From Ovis canadensis (lineage: Eukaryota > Chordata > Mammalia > Artiodactyla > Bovidae): a DNA stretch of 64,000 bases. The notes beneath the pieces were generated by a model. That model did no database searches, was not told where the DNA came from, and saw only the letters and a list, made by a program, of their open reading frames with translations. This document shows, piece after piece, positions 10,738 to 21,484 of the stretch; the stretch's first letter is position 1; each line of letters starts with the position of its first letter. The stretch spans positions 72,898,001 through 72,962,000 of the forward strand of contig NC_091262.1 in assembly GCF_042477335.2 (NCBI RefSeq), written 5' to 3'. Made by a program: the position numbers and the translations under genes.

Positions 10738-13700
10738 GTGGGTGCCCTGTTTGTCTCAGAAGGAAACACACGTCTGGTTTTGTGTCTTCAGAGCTATTTC
10801 GATTTCAGCTCAGCCAATTCTGTTGCTGGGCATTATAGAGGAAGATGTCATCAGTGAGGACAGCTTGGGCACTAAGACCCTGTCCCTGTCATAGTCTTTG
10901 TCTATTTGGGGGTTTTCTAAATCACAGCCGTCATTGCAACACACAAGGGCGGGGGAGCCATTAACCCTTTGTCTGAGCCACAGTGAAGCGAAAGTCACTC
11001 AGTTGTGTCTGACTCTGTGACCCCGTGGGCTGTAGCCTATCAGGCTCCTCTGACCATGGAATTCTCTAGGTCACAATACTGTAGTGGGTCACCATTCCCT
11101 TCTCCAGGGGATCTGCCCAACCCACGGATCGAACCCAGGTCTCACGCATTGCAGGCAGATTCTTTACCATCTGAGCCACAGGGAGCCATTTTATTCTCAA
11201 ACTTGCCTGACTGCCTGGAGAAAGGAGCTTTCCTCTAAGGTCACTCTGGAGTGGCCGGGAACCCCAGCTTATTTTAACACATACAAAGAAGGCCACTGCT
11301 CTGCACACTGTGGGCTGTGTGTGACCTGGGCTCCCTCTAAGGGGACTTGGTCTCAGCGGGTGGAGGTGGGGCTGGCGACCGGCTTCACGCTGTGACAGCC
11401 TCTGAGCAGCCTGGCCAACTCAAGGAACTTCAGCTGTTCTCCGTTATAGCTATGAGGGTAGCATTGGCAAGGCCAACCCCAGAGGGAAGCCTCAGGGAAG
11501 GACAATGCCTGGGACAGACTCTGTTCCAGATTCTAGCTGGTCCAGGGCCCAGTCCCACCGGTAGAAACCCAACACTGCAAACCTCATCCTGGAAGGTCAT
11601 AAGGGGCAGAGTGAAGGCAGAGAGATTTCACACGCGGAGCCAGCAGTGCAAAAGGACACAGAATAAAGATGCAAAGAATGATCATTGAGCAAGAGGGTGG
11701 TCGGGTGCCTAACGGGCACCTGCCGGGGGGACATGTTCGCCCTGAACTGGAAGCTCCTGGCACAGCCCTGGGTAGCCCTCCTGGATCTATGTTTTCCTCT
11801 GTAAATGAAGCCACAGGTTCCCAGTTCCCTGGAGACCTGGTAATGATGCGGGCCGGATCTGCTACGTTTCTTCCTGGACTTCTCTGTGCTCTAATCTCCT
11901 GCCACCCTGACCTGTCCCAGGACTCTCTCCTCCCCAGGGGTGCCCACCAGCCCAGCTTCCCCTCTCCTCCCGTCTCCAACCGTGGGGACACAGGCAGGGG
12001 TGGAAACAAAGCAGGAAGCAGGGTGGGTATATCCTCCATGAAGCCCCAGGGCTCCAATCTCCCCAAGAAGCCCACCCCCGGCACTAAGGTCTCCATCTTC
12101 CTTGGGGGACACCCCAGCCCCCTCCTCTGCCCTCCGGGTCCCCGTGTGGCTCCTGCTCCAGCCGGGCTCACAAGGCTGTGGGGACGTGTGTCCTCCCTAC
12201 AAAGCCAACGACTAACGCCTGGTCACTAACATGTCCCCTTGAAGGACCAGGCGGTCCCGTATCTCCCCAGGCCCAGCCTCATCCCCATCTCTCCCTTGCC
12301 CTCCACACTTCTGTCGACTTCTCCTTTAGCACAGCTAACCAGCTTTGTTTTATATTCCGCTTCCCAATCCTGACCTGCGGGGTTCACCCCCATCCCCAAA
12401 GGCTTACCCAGCTGCCCAGGTGTACGTGCACACCGAGCAGGCCCATCATAGAGGTACATGATATGGGGGGCCTCTGGCATGGGGAGGGTCTTCCCTGCTC
12501 AGGGACCAGGGCTGAGGAGGGAAGGAACACAGCCCTTACACTCACAGACCCTTCACCTGTCCCCCCGCCTCCAGCCCAGTGGAAGACCCGCTTTGACCCC
12601 AAACACACTGAGCAGGCAGAGTTCCATGTGAGCAAGAACGAGACGGTGGAGGTGCCCATGATGACTCTTGACCTGAAAACCCCTTACTTCCGGGACAAGG
12701 AGCTGGGCTGCACGCTGGTGGAGCTCATGTACACCAGCAATGACAGCGCCCTCTTCATCCTCCCTGACGAGGGCAAAATGCAGGACCTGGAAGCCAAGCT
12801 GATCCCGGAGACGCTGACGAGGTGGCGAGAATCACTGCATCCCAGGTGACTCCCCAGGGCCTGGAGCTGTGGGTTCAGCTGCCTTCTCGGCCCTTCCCCT
12901 TCTTCCTGGACTCCTGACCCCCAGCAACAGGGCCTCAGGAATGTGCAGGGCAGGGGCAGGGTGGGAGAGCCCATCCCGCGATGACCTTGCCCTTTGCTGC
13001 CTGCCTGGCTCAGTGCTTAAATCCTTCTGTAAGATGATGACATCTGAGAGGATGGGAGCTGAAGGCACGCCTCACACTAAGAAGGGCTGAGTCATGAGGA
13101 CTCAACATGATGCCCAACACTCAGGTTCTCCCCACGACTCCTCCTTTTGAAGGTAGAAGTGTTGCAGAAACCAGTATGCAAGAAACCAAGCACCACTCTC
13201 AGAGAGTTGGAGAATTCAGGTTTATTATGCCGTTCGGCCCAGAGGAGTTAACACTCTAAGCTCTGAGCCCTGAACAAAGGGGTAACAGAGTTTTTATAGA
13301 CAGACTGCAGCAGACAATAGTGGACAACACTAGCTGCTAATATGCTGGTTTAATCTAAGTGATCTCATGAGCATGGGAAGAGCAGTCAAGATGGGGTGGA
13401 GGATGCCTGGCCTTTGCATGGACAGGCACGATTAAGCAGGTTTGCAGGGGCTGGGCAATTGCAAAAAGCTGAACAAGGGAGAGTGAGATAAGCTCCAGTT
13501 CCTAGTATTCAAAGTCCTCAATTTCTGAGACTACGTGACCTATGTGATCCAGGCTTTGGAAGAAGCAAGCTGAGTTACAGATGCAGAACGGACAGGAGGT
13601 TATGTAAAATTTTAATTTTTCCTCTTCAAAAGGATTGAATAGAATCAGGTGAGGGCCCAGGTGTGATGGGTTCTGAGGACCATATTTGCACTGTCTTTCC

Positions 13701-15834
13701 ATTGTAGTCACTCATTTATTCATTCGCCCAGTCAGCACTGGTTCAATAGGTTAACTGAGAACATACTATGCCTCAGGGACTAACTTAGACCCTGTGGTAG
13801 GTCAGCAAATAAAACGCTAAATTCTCTGTCCTCATGGCACTCTCTAATTGTGGAAGACCGACTGGAAATGAATATAAATTCTTTGTCAGGTTGAGAGGGG
13901 ACAAATGGGGAGGTGGGGAGAGTAGAGCACAGTAAAAGGGTGAAGAAAATCGTATCCAGAGGTAGTTTGTGACCAGAAACAGGGCGGCCCTTAGGTGAAG
14001 TTGCAGTGAGAGACTGGGCCCTCTGGATGTGTTGGGAAAAGCATTTCTGGGCAAGGGAATCACCAGGGCAAAGCCTCTGAGGCAGGAGCGAGCCTGGCGT
14101 GGTTGAGGATTAGTGAGGCCAGAGGAGAGCCGAGGGAGTGAGGGGGGAACCTGGGCGAGGCCAGGGTCCCCCCGGGGGTGGACTCAGGTCACTTGGGGCC
14201 TTGCGGAGTCCTTAACCTTCCCCTGCCCTGGTGCCTGCCTGGCATGCTAGACTCCTGCAGATTGCAATGGATAAGTAACAAAATAAGGGGATTTAGCCCG
14301 AGGGGTCTAGAAACTGAGAACAAGAGTCCTTATTCCAGGGAGAAGGGGGTTGGTTAAGAGGACTCCTTGGAAGACAGTGCTGTGAGGTGGGAAAAGGCAA
14401 ACATCTTTTCAAGCAGGTGTTCAAATGTGTTTTTCTTGTTTTCTAGTCGAATACATGAACTCTACCTGCCAAAATTTTCCATCAAAAGCAACTATGAACT
14501 GAATGACATCCTCTTCCAGCTGGGCATTAAGAAAATATTCACTGACGCTGCTGACCTGTCAGGAGTCACAGGGACCAGGAACCTGGTAGTCTCTCAGGTG
14601 AGTCTTTATAGTGTGGACAGCTCATCCTCCTATCAGAGCGCTAAACGTGGAGGCCAGACAGATGGCAGGTCCCCTGGAATTTGTAAAATAATTGCTTTTC
14701 CTGCAACTCAGTCTCCCTCCCTGGGACTCCCCAAGCCCAGGAGAGCTGGGTTACAATCACGGTGACATCAGGTCCCACCTTCCCTGAGTTATAAAGTGAC
14801 ACAGAAGCCTGTCACTGGGAAGGACCCGGAGTGGAAACAGCAGTGGGCCCCATATCAGGCTCCATCTTTCACTGCCTGTAGAGGGGAATGATCACATTTC
14901 TGCAGCCCCCAACTTTTCATCTTTAAAAGGAGCATATAGTTCTTGGTTCCTGTTGGTGCCTAGCGGAGCAGGTAAGAGGTTATAGATTCTAACAAAGTCT
15001 GTAAAGCAACCGTGATGAAAATACACTGAGAGCATGCGAGAACACCCAGTGTCCTGGTGCTGTGATCCTAGAGGCAGGGGAGCCAGAGGGAGTGGTGGGC
15101 TGGGGGCTGGCTGGGCAGCCCTGCAGGCTCCCCCTGCACCCACCTGCCATAGGACCTGGTAGAGGAGACACAGGCGCTATGGGGCTCCATGGTCCAGGGG
15201 TGGGAAGCCAATCCTAGGCAAGGGAGCTGAGGGCTCGGGGACACGTCAGCTGGGGCAGGAGAGGAGCAGAAAGCAGTGCTCACCCATCTGTTGCTTCAAC
15301 ATGGAGGAGGGACTATGGAAAGTTGCCTGCAAGAAAAATGCCTTGACCTGGCCCCTCCCCATATACTAGGGGAAATTCGGAGGCAGCACAGTCTCTGGGT
15401 TAGGAGAGGGAGTCCCTGTTCTTTGCCTCTCTGGTGTTGGACACATCACTCACACTCTTGGCTTTCAGTTTGCACGTCTGTGTATCACAAGTATGCAAAC
15501 AGTGGGCAGTTTGTTGGGAGGACAGCAGAGTGACAGGCCAGCAGCAGTGGAGTGGTTGTCAGCCTCCTTAGAGGCGCTAGGTGACTGCTCACGTCCACCC
15601 ACCCCATCTCCGGTGGGTACTGCTCTGGTGTTCCCGCAGGTGGTCCATGGCGCTGCGCTGGATGTGGATGAGGAGGGCACGGAAGGAGCTGCTGCCACGG
15701 GAATCAGCATAGAAAAACTGGCCTTTCAGAGAACCACTGTGCGTTTTGACAGGCCCTTCCTGATTGCCATAGTTCTCAAAGACACCCAGAGCATCATCTT
15801 TTTGGGGAAAGTCACCAACCCCACTCAAGCCTAG
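10107..15834 (+). CDS. SERPINA3: Serpin gene A: secreted clade A serpin, SERPINA3 (antichymotrypsin) paralogue
   Basis: Four coding exons (10107-10737, 12575-12845, 14447-14597, 15640-15834) join in frame across GT-AG introns to give 415 residues, close to human SERPINA3. A signal peptide starts [15 protein letters not shown]; the first ATG is used here because it lies two bases inside the exon, but Met6 is also possible. Serpin landmarks follow in order: helix [66 protein letters not shown], the hinge [10 protein letters not shown] and the signature [10 protein letters not shown]-glycosylation sequons are NLT, NKT, NET and NDS. The reactive loop reads [16 protein letters not shown]; counting from the hinge puts Leu at P1 with Lys at P2, though loop length makes this uncertain by a residue or two. 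The small-residue hinge predicts an active inhibitor. One codon is missing before TPYF compared with gene B. The bovine paralogue number is not resolved. Confidence 0.93.
10983..11187 (-). mobile_element. Bov-tA SINE in intron 2 of gene A
   Basis: Full-length-looking reverse-orientation SINE with the tRNA-like head at the right. Gene B has a different, plus-strand SINE in the same intron, so this one came after the duplication. Confidence 0.9.
12575..12845 (+). CDS. SERPINA3: Serpin gene A exon 3
   Basis: Acceptor CCTCCAG, donor GTGACT. It encodes [14 protein letters not shown] through RWRESLHP in the frame set by exon 2. At 271 bases it is three shorter than the matching exon of gene B. Confidence 0.92.
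13160..13635 (-). mobile_element. Solo LTR-like insertion in intron 3 of gene A (endogenous retrovirus fossil)
   Basis: This block interrupts an intron 3 alignment that is continuous in gene B. It begins TGTTGCAG and, in reverse complement, has an AATAAA motif near its end, as expected of an LTR. No internal retroviral region is present. It is younger than the A/B duplication. The right edge is approximate and the family is not named with confidence. Confidence 0.55.
14447..14597 (+). CDS. SERPINA3: Serpin gene A exon 4
   Basis: Acceptor GTTTTCTAG, donor GTGAGT. It encodes [13 protein letters not shown] through NLVVSQ, 151 bases like gene B. This is the most divergent exon body between A and B: about 17 of 50 residues differ. 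Confidence 0.92.
15640..15834 (+). CDS. SERPINA3: Serpin gene A exon 5 with reactive centre loop and stop
   Basis: Acceptor TTCCCGCAG. It encodes [16 protein letters not shown], the reactive loop, the serpin signature and the C-terminus KVTNPTQA, followed by TAG at 15832-15834. Confidence 0.93.
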   Translation: MVHGAALDVDEEGTEGAAATGISIEKLAFQRTTVRFDRPFLIAIVLKDTQSIIFLGKVTNPTQA

Positions 15835-16044
15835 AGCTCTGCTCTGAGCTGTGGGTGCCCTCCCTAAGGAGCAGGGTGCCCAGGTCCCTGGGTGCAGCCT
15901 GGCCCCTGGGCACCGAGGATCCACCCTGCCTGTCCCCACCTGCTCACCCCTGGGAAGGTGACAGTGACGATGCTGGGGCTCCACGTGCACAGGGAGTCTG
16001 TGTCCTCTGGGTCACCTCCTGCTGTGAGGCTACACGCATCATGG
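15835..16044 (+). other. 3' UTR of gene A, truncated relative to gene B
   Basis: It matches the 3' UTRs of gene B (34252-34430) and pseudogene C (46274-46420), but the match breaks off near 16045, before the position where both of those have CAGCAATAAA. Beyond the break, sequence equals the region after 35960 in unit B, so about 1.5 kb was lost. Confidence 0.65.
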
Positions 16045-16128
16045 GAACTTGGTTTATGACCTTTCAAATGTCATGATGGCTACTTCATTATGGCTAGAGT
16101 GATTTTAAATGATAAATCTATTTAATAA

Positions 16129-16134
16129 TATAAA
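16129..16134 (+). terminator. Possible replacement polyA signal of gene A (TATAAA)
   Basis: With the family's AATAAA gone, the nearest recognised variant is TATAAA, about 295 bases after the stop codon. The next canonical AATAAA is near 18474, inside old repeat-derived flank. No transcript evidence is available here. Confidence 0.3.
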
Positions 16135-16646
16135 TTAATAGAACTTTCCACTTTAATGCAGCATGAACAGAAAAGTTAATATGTGCTCAGCAGATAGAAT
16201 GTTTGCAAAACATTCAGTATGGAGCATTCACTTCATGCTGAGGATGCAGTACGAATTGGGTAACAAAGCACAGTCTCTCCCTCAAGGACTTTTTTGTTTT
16301 CATGGAAAAATTCAGACATTACAAAAACAGAGAGGATGATATAACCTCATGTACATATCAGCAGCTTCAGTCATTATCAACATGGGGCCAATATAATTAT
16401 TCCCTCCCTTTCCTCTTTTGGGTTTGTTTTGTAGCAAATCTTATACATCCTGTTATTTTAACTATAAGAGTTCTTAAAAATACTTAAAATGGCATATCAC
16501 TTAAACATAATTCTTTAATATTATTCAATATCAAGTTATTACTCCCCTATGTGGTGCCTAAATTTAAATTTTTTTTTCTGAACTAGGATGCATTGTAGAC
16601 GCAATGTCTATGCATGGCATTTAATTACTTTAAGTCTCTCTCTCCG

Positions 16647-17095
16647 TTCAGTTCAGTTCAGTTCAGTTCAGTTGCTCAGTTGTGCCCAACTCTTTGCGAC
16701 CCCATGAATCGCAGCACGCCAGGCCTCCCTGTCCATCACCAACTCCCAGAGTTCACTCAGACTCATGTCCATTGGGTCAGTGATGCCATCCAGCCATCTC
16801 ATCCTCGGTCGTCCCCTTCTTCTCCCGCCCCCAATCCCTCCCAGCATCAAAGTCTTTTTCAATGAGCCAACTCTTCGCATGAGGTGGCCAAAGTACTGGA
16901 GTTTCAGCTTCAGCATCATTCCTTCCAAAGAAATCCCAGGGCTGATCTCCTTCAGAATGGACTGGTTGGATCTCCTTGCAGTCCAAGGGACTCTCAAGAG
17001 TCTTCTCCAACACCACAGTTCAAAAGCATCAATTCTTCGGTGCTCAGCCTTCTTCACAGCCCAACTCTCACATCCATACATGACCACTGGAAAAA
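16647..17095 (-). mobile_element. BovB 3' fragment inserted in old L1
   Basis: 5'-truncated BovB beginning with its terminal tandem GTTCA repeats. The flanking duplication CTCTCTCTCCG lies at 16636-16646 and 17096-17106. It is absent from the matching place in unit B, so it came after the duplication. Confidence 0.92.
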
Positions 17096-17433
17096 CTCTC
17101 TCTCCGTAGTGAAGTGAAATTTATATAACAAAATTAGCCACTTTAACATGTAAAATTCAGTGGTGATTAACACATTTACAGTGCTGTACAACTATCACTT
17201 CTTTTTAGTTTTGACTGTTTTCATCACCCCTAAAGGAAACCCCATATCCATTAAGCTCTCAATGCCCATTACAACCTTTCCCCAGGACCTGGTAACTACT
17301 AATAGAAATTTTTGTATCTCTGGATTTAACATCTCAGTATTTTATATAAAGGGAATGATACAATATGTGACCTTTGGTGACTGGCTTCTTTCCCTTAGCA
17401 TGATGCCTGTGTTTCAGTATTTCATTCCTGTTT

Positions 17434-17603
17434 CATCTGGTGGTTCAGATGGTAAATAACCTGCCTGCAGTGTGGGAGACCTGAGTTTGATCCCTGGGTT
17501 GGGATGGTCTCCTGGAGGAGGAGGGCACTGCAGTATTCTTGCCTGGAGAATCCCATGGACAGAGGGAGATTGGTGGGTTGCAAAGAGTCAGACACAGTGA
17601 AGC
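17434..17603 (+). mobile_element. Bov-tA SINE
   Basis: Plus-strand Bov-tA, starting at its tRNA-like head (TCTGGTGGTTCAGATGG) and ending near AGAGTCAGACACAGTGA. It is inserted in the old L1. Confidence 0.85.
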
Positions 17604-18330
17604 AAATTATCAGCATGCATGCAAGGTCATTCGACATTTACCTCTGAAGAACCTCCAAATCTATTTCCACAGCAACTGCACCATTTTACTTCTTCACCAG
17701 CGATGTACAAGGGGTCCAATTTCTCCATATTCTTGAAACATGTGCTGTTGATTTTTCTATTGTTATTATTATTAATATAGCCTTCTTAGATTTGAGTTAA
17801 TGTCTTACTGCAATTTTGATTTCTCTGAGGATGGTGAGCATGTGTTCAGTGCTTAGCAGTCCCTTGTGTATCTTTTTTGAAAAAATGTCGATTAAAGTCC
17901 TTTTTCCACTTTTTATTGGATTTTTTGTCTATTATTATTGAGCTGTAAATATTCTTTAAATATTCTAGATGTATGATTACATGAGTATGTCTAGATGACA
18001 TACTCATCAGATGTATGATTTGCAAATATTTTCTCTCATTTCGTAGGTTTTCTTTTCACTCTCTTGGTAGTTGACTTATGATGCACAAAATATTTTAAAC
18101 TTGATGAAGTCCAATTTACCTATTTTAGTTGTTACTGCTCATGCTTTTGGGTGTCAGATCTAAGAATCTATTGCAAATCCAAGATCATAAGAATTTACTT
18201 CTATGATGTATTCTAAGAGTGTTATCTGTTTAGCATTTACACCTAGGTCTTTGATCCATTTTGACTTGTTTTATATATGGTGTGAACCATCACCCTGACC
18301 CACTCTATTTTTAAAGAAATATATTACAAT

Positions 18331-19690
18331 GTATTTTAATTGACACTTTAGTATCTGTGCCCATTACAATATTTAAAGCTTCTTAAAAGCTGGTATCCTG
18401 ATATTTGTACACCATTGAATTCTCAGCAGGACCACAAGGATTACACATAGTGGGGACTCAATGAACATTTGGTAAATAAATGAGTGAATGAGTGAGTGAG
18501 TAAATCACTATAATTTTAGTCACAGAAAGGTATTATTGATATGACTGGCATAGATCTTCTAACTTCCTATTTGTTTTATATTTGATCCATCTGTATTTTG
18601 TTTTTTTCTTTTTCTCTTGCTGTATTTTTGGATTATTTGAGGAGTTTTCATGTTTTTGTTTTGCTCAACTGTTGATACTTTTTATTTTGTGCATTTTTTT
18701 CAGTGTATTGAGAATGTACAATAAATCTTTAACTCATCAATATGCATCTTCTGATAACACTATATCGCTTTAAGTAAAGTATAAAACCTTACCTCAGTAT
18801 TCTTGCTTTTTTCATCCTTTTGTCCCATGTGCAATTGTTCTCTATAATTTATATGTGTTAAATTCCATAATACATTGCAACTTTTGTTTGCTACACAGAG
18901 TTAATTGCCCATCAAAGAGTTTCACAATAAGAGAAGAAAAAAAAAAACACTTTTTACTATTTTTGGCACTCTATTCCTCTGTACAAATTTTTATTTGCCT
19001 ATTTACTTTCTGTCCCAAGAACTTACTTTAACACTTTTTGTAATGCAGGTAAACTGGTAATGAATTGTCTAAGATTTTGTTTGTTAAAAAAATCAATATT
19101 TTGCCTTCAATTAAAAAATGTTTTTGCTGGTTATACAAATGTGATCTTATAAATCAACAATCATTTCTTGTTATCGTCTCTCACAATTTTGGCATTCAAT
19201 TCTGATTGGGCTCAGTAAGGTTGTTTTCACTCTGGGTGTCTCCTGTGCTTACTCGCGGACCATGGCTGACTGAAGCCATCGAACGCTTCCTTACTCACTT
19301 GCCTGGTGGTTGATGCTGGCTGTGAGCAAAGATGTCAGCTGAACTGTGGTCAGGACACGTACATGGGTTACTTCCATGTGGCTCGGCCTTCCTCACACTG
19401 CTGTTCTAAACTCAGAAATCACAGGCATCACTTGTCCTCCTCCATAACAGTTGACAGTCATACAGGCCCAGCCAGGAGCTGCCAAGATCACATACTTGGG
19501 TGAGAAATATTGCTTTGGTTCTGTTTGCAAAATATTTTCTCCCAAGTATTCCCTATATTATCATTTAGATTTATGATGCTTTGCTTTCTTTTTACTCCTT
19601 TTTCTTCTCCTTATGTTTCCTACTATGACTAAAATTGTATTAATTTCTTTTTTTAATTTCTTTTTTTACTGTGTGTGTGTGTATATATAC

Positions 19691-19735
<45 letters not shown>

Positions 19736-19837
19736 ATTTATTTGTTTAGTATGTCTTTCCTTTTCTCTATGGTCTAAATTGGGTGTTGGGTACAAAGTTA
19801 GTTTTCCAGCCTAATAAGATGAGACCATTAAAAATTG
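18331..19837. other. Flank downstream of old L1, no gene seen
   Basis: AT-rich sequence. 18331-18740 matches the inverted region 52050-52480, and 18331-18510 matches 39300-39614, showing that it is part of the duplicated unit. A less AT-rich patch at 19200-19500 matches nothing else in the window and may be an unrecognised repeat. No exon structure was found. Confidence 0.5.
19672..19731. repeat. (TG)n/(TA)n microsatellite
   Basis: A GT run passes through mixed TATATACATATG into an uninterrupted TA run of over 30 bases. It is likely to be length-polymorphic. Confidence 0.95.
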
Positions 19838-20382
19838 TTTTGTTCAGTCTTTAAGTCATGTCCAACTCATTGCGACTCCATGGGCTGCAGCTTGCCAGGC
19901 TCCTATGTCCTGCACTATTTCCTTCAATTTGCTCAAATTCATGTGCCTTGAGTTGGTGATGCCATCCCACTATCTCATCCTCTGCCGCTCACTTCTCTTC
20001 CTGCCCTCAATCTTTCCCAGCATCAGGGTCTTTTCCAGTGAGTTGGCTCTTTGCACCAGGTGGCCAAAGTATTTGGAACTTCAACATCAGTCCTTCCAAT
20101 GAGCATTCAGGGTTGATTTCCTTTAGCATTGACTGTTTCGATCTCCTTGCTGTCCAAGGAACTCTCAGGAGTCTTCTCTAGCACCACAATTCAAAAGCAT
20201 CAATTCTTCACAGTTCAGCCTTCTTTATGGTTCAATTCTCACATGTGTACATGACTATTGGGAACACCAAGCTTTGACCATACAGAGCTTTGTGAACAAA
20301 GTGATGTCTCTGCTTCTTAATATGCTTTCTAGTTTTGTCATAGCTTTCCTTCCAAGGAGCAAGCATCTTTTAATTTCATGGG

Positions 20383-21062
20383 TGCACTCATAGCTCAGTT
20401 GGAAAAGAATCTGCCGGTATTGCAAGAGACCCGGGTTTGATTCCTGGGTTGGGAAGATCCCCTTGTCAACTACAAATTGGCACTTACCAAAATCATTGCC
20501 AACAGCTGAACAACAAAGACATTTGCCATCTGCCTCTACGGAGGTTGAACCCCATGCTCCTATAGCTGTTGACTTTCAACAACCCCTGAGGGAGTTCAAG
20601 GTGGAGTGAGGCACTCTGTGCTCCAGGGAATCTGGTGGGACAGGTCTTTAGATAGTTGGAGGTTTTTAGGAAGAGATTTTATGATCTCAATCCTTGCATC
20701 TCCTCATATCTAGAGAAGCACTAACTCGCTTCAAGTTGACATCAGACCCTCATGACTAACAAAAACCGTTTGTAAATTGAGTGCTTCATGGTACTGAACT
20801 CCCCCCTCACCAAAACCTTATATATTGACTTTTCAGAGCTGTCCAAGATGCTGCCTCCAGGGCTGCAGGCCTCATTTTGCCCCAAATGAAACTTAGGTCA
20901 CAACTCTCAAGTTGTACATCATTTTTTAGTCGACACCCTGGAGAAAGAAATAGCAATCCACTCCAGTATTCTTCCCTGGAAAACCCCATGGGCAGAAGAG
21001 CCTGGCAGGCTACAATCATTGGGGTCATAAGAGTTGGACACAACTTGGTAAATAAACCACCA
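20383..21062 (+). mobile_element. Bov-tA SINE interrupted by an LTR
   Basis: The tRNA-like head is at 20383-20463 and the rest of the SINE continues at 20936-21062 after the LTR. It is absent from unit A, so the SINE entered after the units separated. Confidence 0.8.
20464..20935. mobile_element. Solo LTR inside a Bov-tA SINE (endogenous retrovirus fossil)
   Basis: A 472-base block beginning TGTCAAC and ending GTCGACA sits inside a SINE whose two halves resume exactly, with CCCT repeated at both edges. The TG...CA ends and short target duplication suggest a solo LTR. No internal region is present. It is younger than the SINE and than the duplication. The strand and family are not clear. Confidence 0.6.
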
Positions 21063-21484
21063 CCAGTCACTGTCCGCAGTGATTTGGAGCCCAAGAAAAT
21101 AATATCTGTCATTGCTTCCACTGTATCTCCTTCTATTTGCCATGAAGTGATGAGACTGGATGCTATGATCTTAGTGTTTTGAATGTTGAGTTTCAAGCCA
21201 GCTTCCCCTCTTGACTCCCATTAAATGGAAGGCGGATGTGGCAATGAGCCCTCTGGCACCTGGCAGAAAACATGAAGAATACAAGCAGCCTGAGTCCCTG
21301 ACAAATTGGAATCAACATGTCAACCCACTGCTTAGAATATCAGGACTTACAAGAGAGAAATAAGCTGTAGTCCTATTTTAGCTACTATTTTCTTTGGGAT
21401 TCTCTGTAACTTCAAAATATACTGTCAATTCTGGAAATTACTGGAGACTAAAAGGACATGGAAGGAAAAGAACTGAAAGGACTG

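Larger units (their letters stand above)
16270..18330 (-). mobile_element. Old L1 (L1M-type) 3' half, minus strand
   Basis: It reads in reverse complement as a mammalian-wide L1 3' UTR followed by the end of ORF2, heavily decayed. The same element lies at 36780-39300 in unit B and, inverted, at 52480-53880. It therefore belongs to the duplicated unit. Younger BovB and Bov-tA copies interrupt it. Confidence 0.7.
19838..21200 (-). mobile_element. Old diverged BovB 3' fragment (unit B), split by a SINE/LTR nest
   Basis: Same fragment as 2288-2977 in unit A. Here it is interrupted from about 20383 to 21062 by a Bov-tA which itself carries an LTR. The two BovB parts are 19838-20382 and 21063-21200. 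Confidence 0.8.

Noticed and set aside
11584-12171. 195- and 186-codon overlapping frames on both strands in gene A intron 2
   Set aside because: No protein motif, low-complexity composition, and not conserved in the matching intron of gene B.
16648-16672. Tandem GTTCA units as a short direct-repeat array or CRISPR-like signal
   Set aside because: They are the terminal repeats of BovB; the same units end every BovB copy in the window, and no spacer structure exists.
20383-20463. tRNA-like sequence as a tRNA gene
   Set aside because: It is the tRNA-derived head of a Bov-tA SINE; the same applies to the other SINE heads.
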